DNA of 16,053 nucleotides from positions 1 to 16,053 of the forward strand of contig CAKZOF010000146.1 in NCBI GenBank assembly GCA_937135995.1. Reading direction: 5' to 3'. The DNA comes from an uncultured Pyrinomonas sp. (lineage in GTDB: Bacteria; Acidobacteriota; Blastocatellia; Pyrinomonadales; Pyrinomonadaceae). The notes beneath the pieces are model-generated. The model saw only the letters and a list, made by a program, of their open reading frames with translations. It was not told the origin of the DNA and did no database searches. The translations under genes and the position numbers were made by a program. Below are positions 14,119 to 16,053 of the stretch, in pieces. Numbering within the stretch: the stretch's first letter is position 1; each line of letters starts with the position of its first letter.

Positions 14119-15381
14119 TCAAACTACTTCGATCGGTATTCTCACCGTCTCCGACCCAAATTGGCCAAACCAACAAACGCCTTCGCTCACCAAATCAAAC
14201 TCCAGGATGTATCTGCCGCAATCCGGCGCCGGAACGGCGATGTCCAAAAAGAGCAACTCGCCAGGAAAGATAGGACGGCCTTCTCCTGCAGTAAGCTTGT
14301 GGCGCGAGTAATCTAAGTTTATTAGCTTGCCTTCTGCGGCGAACAGATGCGTGCCAAGGTGAACTGGCCCTTTGGGCGACGAAGTAGGTAGCCAGATCGC
14401 TTCACCTGTATTTATAATCTTGACGCGAGCCAAGATGTTTCGCTCATGCTCGATTCGGGTTGATTTAAGCTCAACCTCTAGTTGTGCCGATAGTCCTTTG
14501 TGTTGTCGACTATCGGGACCTGTCGGATTTCCTTTGTATAGAAAGAAGATCATGTGTTGCTCTATGTAGTTTCGCGTTTCCTCCGCATACCTTGCATAGG
14601 GTTGACCTCTCTTGAGGTACTCTTGAAAATCTTCGACAGAAAGAAGAAAAACGTTCGGATTGAAGATGGAGAGTTTCAAATCCGTAAAGCCGACTCTTCG
14701 CGCAATATGCCATATTTCCGAAATATTTATATCGTTTTCTAGTATCCCATGCATACGCATTTCGCATTGTGACTTGGGCGATCTCGAGTGATTAGGACCA
14801 GGCTCGGAAAAAGCTGCAATCCCACCTTGCCGGAGAACACGCGCCATCTCCTTTAGGACGATTTTAAGATTGGGCACATGATGAAGGGCATCCAAGCAAA
14901 TTATGCGATCAACCTCTCCGGAGGGCAGTTCTATTTTACGCCCATCGAATTGAATGAACTTAGGTTCTGGACGATCGCCGATGATTGGTTGTTTCTCGTA
15001 CAGTTCTTGCCCGATTTTCAAAGCGGATGGCGAAACGTCAAGCGCAATCACCTTGCATCCCAGTTGTGTTAGAAATCGTGAAGCCCAACAAGACCCAGCG
15101 CCAAAGTCCAAAACGGTCATTCCTGGGACTATCGCCAGCCCTTGAAGCACTTGCGTAAATGACGACAGTATTTGATGTGTTTCGCTTGCGATGGCAAAAG
15201 GCTTGGTTAAATAGTATTCCTTATCGTCGATCTTTTGATAGTACTCTTCTGCCGCGCGATTCAAGCCATCAAGGCCGGAAATTTTTATCAAGCTTTTTGG
15301 ATCAATGATGTTCGGGGATTCAGTCTTATGCCCAGATAGAGACTTGCGTAAGCCTTTGTTCAAGCTAGTTAGACGAAACAT
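14119..15381 (-). CDS. SAM-dependent methyltransferase with C-terminal Ig-like domain
   Basis: A 420-residue two-part protein. The class I methyltransferase fold spans about 80-245: motif I VLDFGAGSCWASRF (90-103), the SAM-ribose acidic residue Asp115 in VIALDVSPSA, LDALHHVP (163-170) and the ARVLRQGGIAAFSEPG strand (180-195). From about 298 to the end is a beta-rich, Ig-like module with NTGEAIW (324-330), HLGTHLF and DLVSEGVCWF (396-405). Such a module accompanies some bacterial glycan-modifying enzymes. It likely methylates a sugar or glycan intermediate made with the neighbouring gmd and GT4 products, but the substrate is not shown. GGGAAG-like bases sit just before the ATG. It lies on the opposite strand to its neighbours gmd and GT4. 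Confidence 0.8.
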   Translation of the reverse strand: MFRLTSLNKGLRKSLSGHKTESPNIIDPKSLIKISGLDGLNRAAEEYYQKIDDKEYYLTKPFAIASETHQILSSFTQVLQGLAIVPGMTVLDFGAGSCWASRFLTQLGCKVIALDVSPSALKIGQELYEKQPIIGDRPEPKFIQFDGRKIELPSGEVDRIICLDALHHVPNLKIVLKEMARVLRQGGIAAFSEPGPNHSRSPKSQCEMRMHGILENDINISEIWHIARRVGFTDLKLSIFNPNVFLLSVEDFQEYLKRGQPYARYAEETRNYIEQHMIFFLYKGNPTGPDSRQHKGLSAQLEVELKSTRIEHERNILARVKIINTGEAIWLPTSSPKGPVHLGTHLFAAEGKLINLDYSRHKLTAGEGRPIFPGELLFLDIAVPAPDCGRYILEFDLVSEGVCWFGQFGSETVRIPIEVV

Positions 15382-15417
15382 GTCTTCCCAAAAAGATCAA
15401 AGATTTTGCATCAAGTC

Positions 15418-15423
15418 GTTATA
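15418..15423 (-). promoter_or_regulatory. Candidate -10 element for the methyltransferase gene
   Basis: On the minus strand TATAAC occurs 37 nt before the start codon, inside TAAGATATAA, the same 10-mer as at the protease promoter. No convincing -35 is seen at 16-18 nt. Confidence 0.3.
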
Positions 15424-15518
15424 TCTTACTTCCCTTCGACCTAGTGGAACAAGAGCCGAGCATTCAAGCCGCGCTCAGCCGACGAAAGTCACAATACGTT
15501 TGCGATTCATAAAGAAAG

Positions 15519-15546
15519 ATCCGCTTCGTTTTCGGACGAAGCGGAT
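15519..15546 (-). terminator. Intrinsic terminator of the minus-strand DUF4214 gene
   Basis: A perfect 10-bp stem (15519-15528 with 15537-15546, ATCCGCTTCG/CGAAGCGGAT) and 8-nt loop. On the minus strand it is followed by CTTTCTTTATG. It lies about 75 nt past the stop of the DUF4214 gene and before the methyltransferase promoter region, the expected place. Confidence 0.7.
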
Positions 15547-15621
15547 GTGCGGAGATTGTGTTGTCCTGTTTACACCAGGGACGCCGGTCGCGTTTCCGCG
15601 TTGGGGCCCGCTTTGACGCAG

Positions 15622-16053
15622 CTAAAACCGGTTCCGATACTCAACCGAAGTGACGAACCCCCAGACCATCGTGCGGTAATCTTGCGGGTTGCGGTTCAAT
15701 ACTCGAAGCCAATCCTCGAATCCCTTTTGTTCCGGTTTGCGTCGCAGGTAGCCATAGTACTGCATCGCGACGAAAGCACCATTATACTCTTTGGCTCCCA
15801 CTTCGGGGCTTTCGACAATCGCTTTCAGCACTTCGGCCCGAGTCATTTTCCCGCTGTCCAATGCGGCGACCAATTGATCTCGGTTGCTCAAGGTTACCCC
15901 AGCCGTTCGTAGCAAAGCATCTACGTATCCGGCATTGCTCAGCCCGCCGTAACGCGCCTTGAAATCTGGTCTTTCTACCCAAGCGCGCGCAAATTCCTCG
16001 CGCTTTCGCATCACTTCGTCTCCGGTGGTGCCGGTTACTGCGCGCATCGCAGC
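15622..16053 (-). CDS. DUF4214-domain protein, C-terminal part (cut by window edge)
   Basis: The frame is open to the right edge, so only the last ~143 residues are present and the N-terminal architecture is unknown. The sequence runs from MRAVTG through YGGLSNAGYVDALLRTAGV and AKEYNGAFVAMQYYGYLRR to DWLRVLNRNPQDYRTMVWGF, ending EYRNRF. It matches the C-terminus of the protease at 9036-11747 across its whole length (about 76% identity by eye) but is encoded on the other strand. It may be the tail of another exported enzyme, possibly a second subtilase, carrying the same surface or secretion-associated tail. A hairpin terminator follows the stop. Confidence 0.82.
   Translation of the reverse strand, partial: AAMRAVTGTTGDEVMRKREEFARAWVERPDFKARYGGLSNAGYVDALLRTAGVTLSNRDQLVAALDSGKMTRAEVLKAIVESPEVGAKEYNGAFVAMQYYGYLRRKPEQKGFEDWLRVLNRNPQDYRTMVWGFVTSVEYRNRF
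15622..16053 (-). repeat. DUF4214 tail, right copy of the inverted paralogous pair
   Basis: Homologous in inverse orientation to 11313-11744; the perfectly conserved 32-bp core is 15680-15711. The intervening ~3.9 kb holds gmd, the GT4 gene and the methyltransferase gene. The homology may continue beyond the window edge. Confidence 0.85.

Noticed and set aside
11748..15621. Transposon or integrase-mediated island.
   Set aside because: No transposase, integrase, target-site duplication or intact tRNA attachment site is visible; the inverted homology is in coding tails, not in terminal repeats of a known element.
1..16053. CRISPR array, toxin-antitoxin pair or phage-defence genes.
   Set aside because: No regularly spaced repeats and no proteins of those families found in either strand.

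Overview
The window looks like a chromosomal piece of a Gram-negative, probably Acidobacteriota (Blastocatellia-like) bacterium. The hints are lipid A/Kdo genes, a Ser/Thr kinase with an N-terminal zinc-ribbon, an elongation factor P whose tip reads TPGNLRA, and a subtilase with a DUF4214 tail. The taxonomic call is inference from protein character, not from a search. The first ~10.8 kb is GC-rich (hand counts of about 62-72% in sampled 60-base lines). From about 10.87 kb onward it drops to about 43-50%.

Left part (1-3.5 kb, + strand): the C-terminal part of a radical SAM/SPASM protein, then a membrane-sector ATP synthase cluster, AtpZ-like – AtpI – AtpB (subunit a) – 0.45 kb spacer – AtpE (subunit c). 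The cluster ends at a strong inverted repeat. No atpF, atpH or F1 genes follow, so the ATP synthase genes appear split in this genome. The c subunit has a signal-peptide-like N-terminus and Gln/Glu-Thr residues at the positions that bind Na+ in sodium-type c-rings.

Middle (3.6-8.6 kb): a membrane-anchored Ser/Thr kinase (+) converges with a minus-strand run efp – waaA – lpxK, which joins a translation factor to Kdo transfer and lipid A 4'-phosphorylation. EF-P carries Asn where Lys or Arg is normally modified.

Right part (8.6-16.05 kb): a divergent promoter region, a long exported subtilisin-like protease whose 3' end (including its DUF4214 tail) sits in lower-GC DNA, then GDP-mannose 4,6-dehydratase and a GT4 glycosyltransferase (+). 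A methyltransferase fused to an Ig-like C-terminal domain follows (-). The window closes with a second DUF4214 tail (-), truncated by the window edge. The two DUF4214 tails are about 76% identical by eye and lie in opposite orientation on either side of the three-gene glycan block. That makes a ~4 kb segment bounded by inverted homologous coding sequence, which is the most distinctive structure here. Together with the composition break inside the protease gene it suggests a recombining or acquired surface-glycan/surface-protein module.
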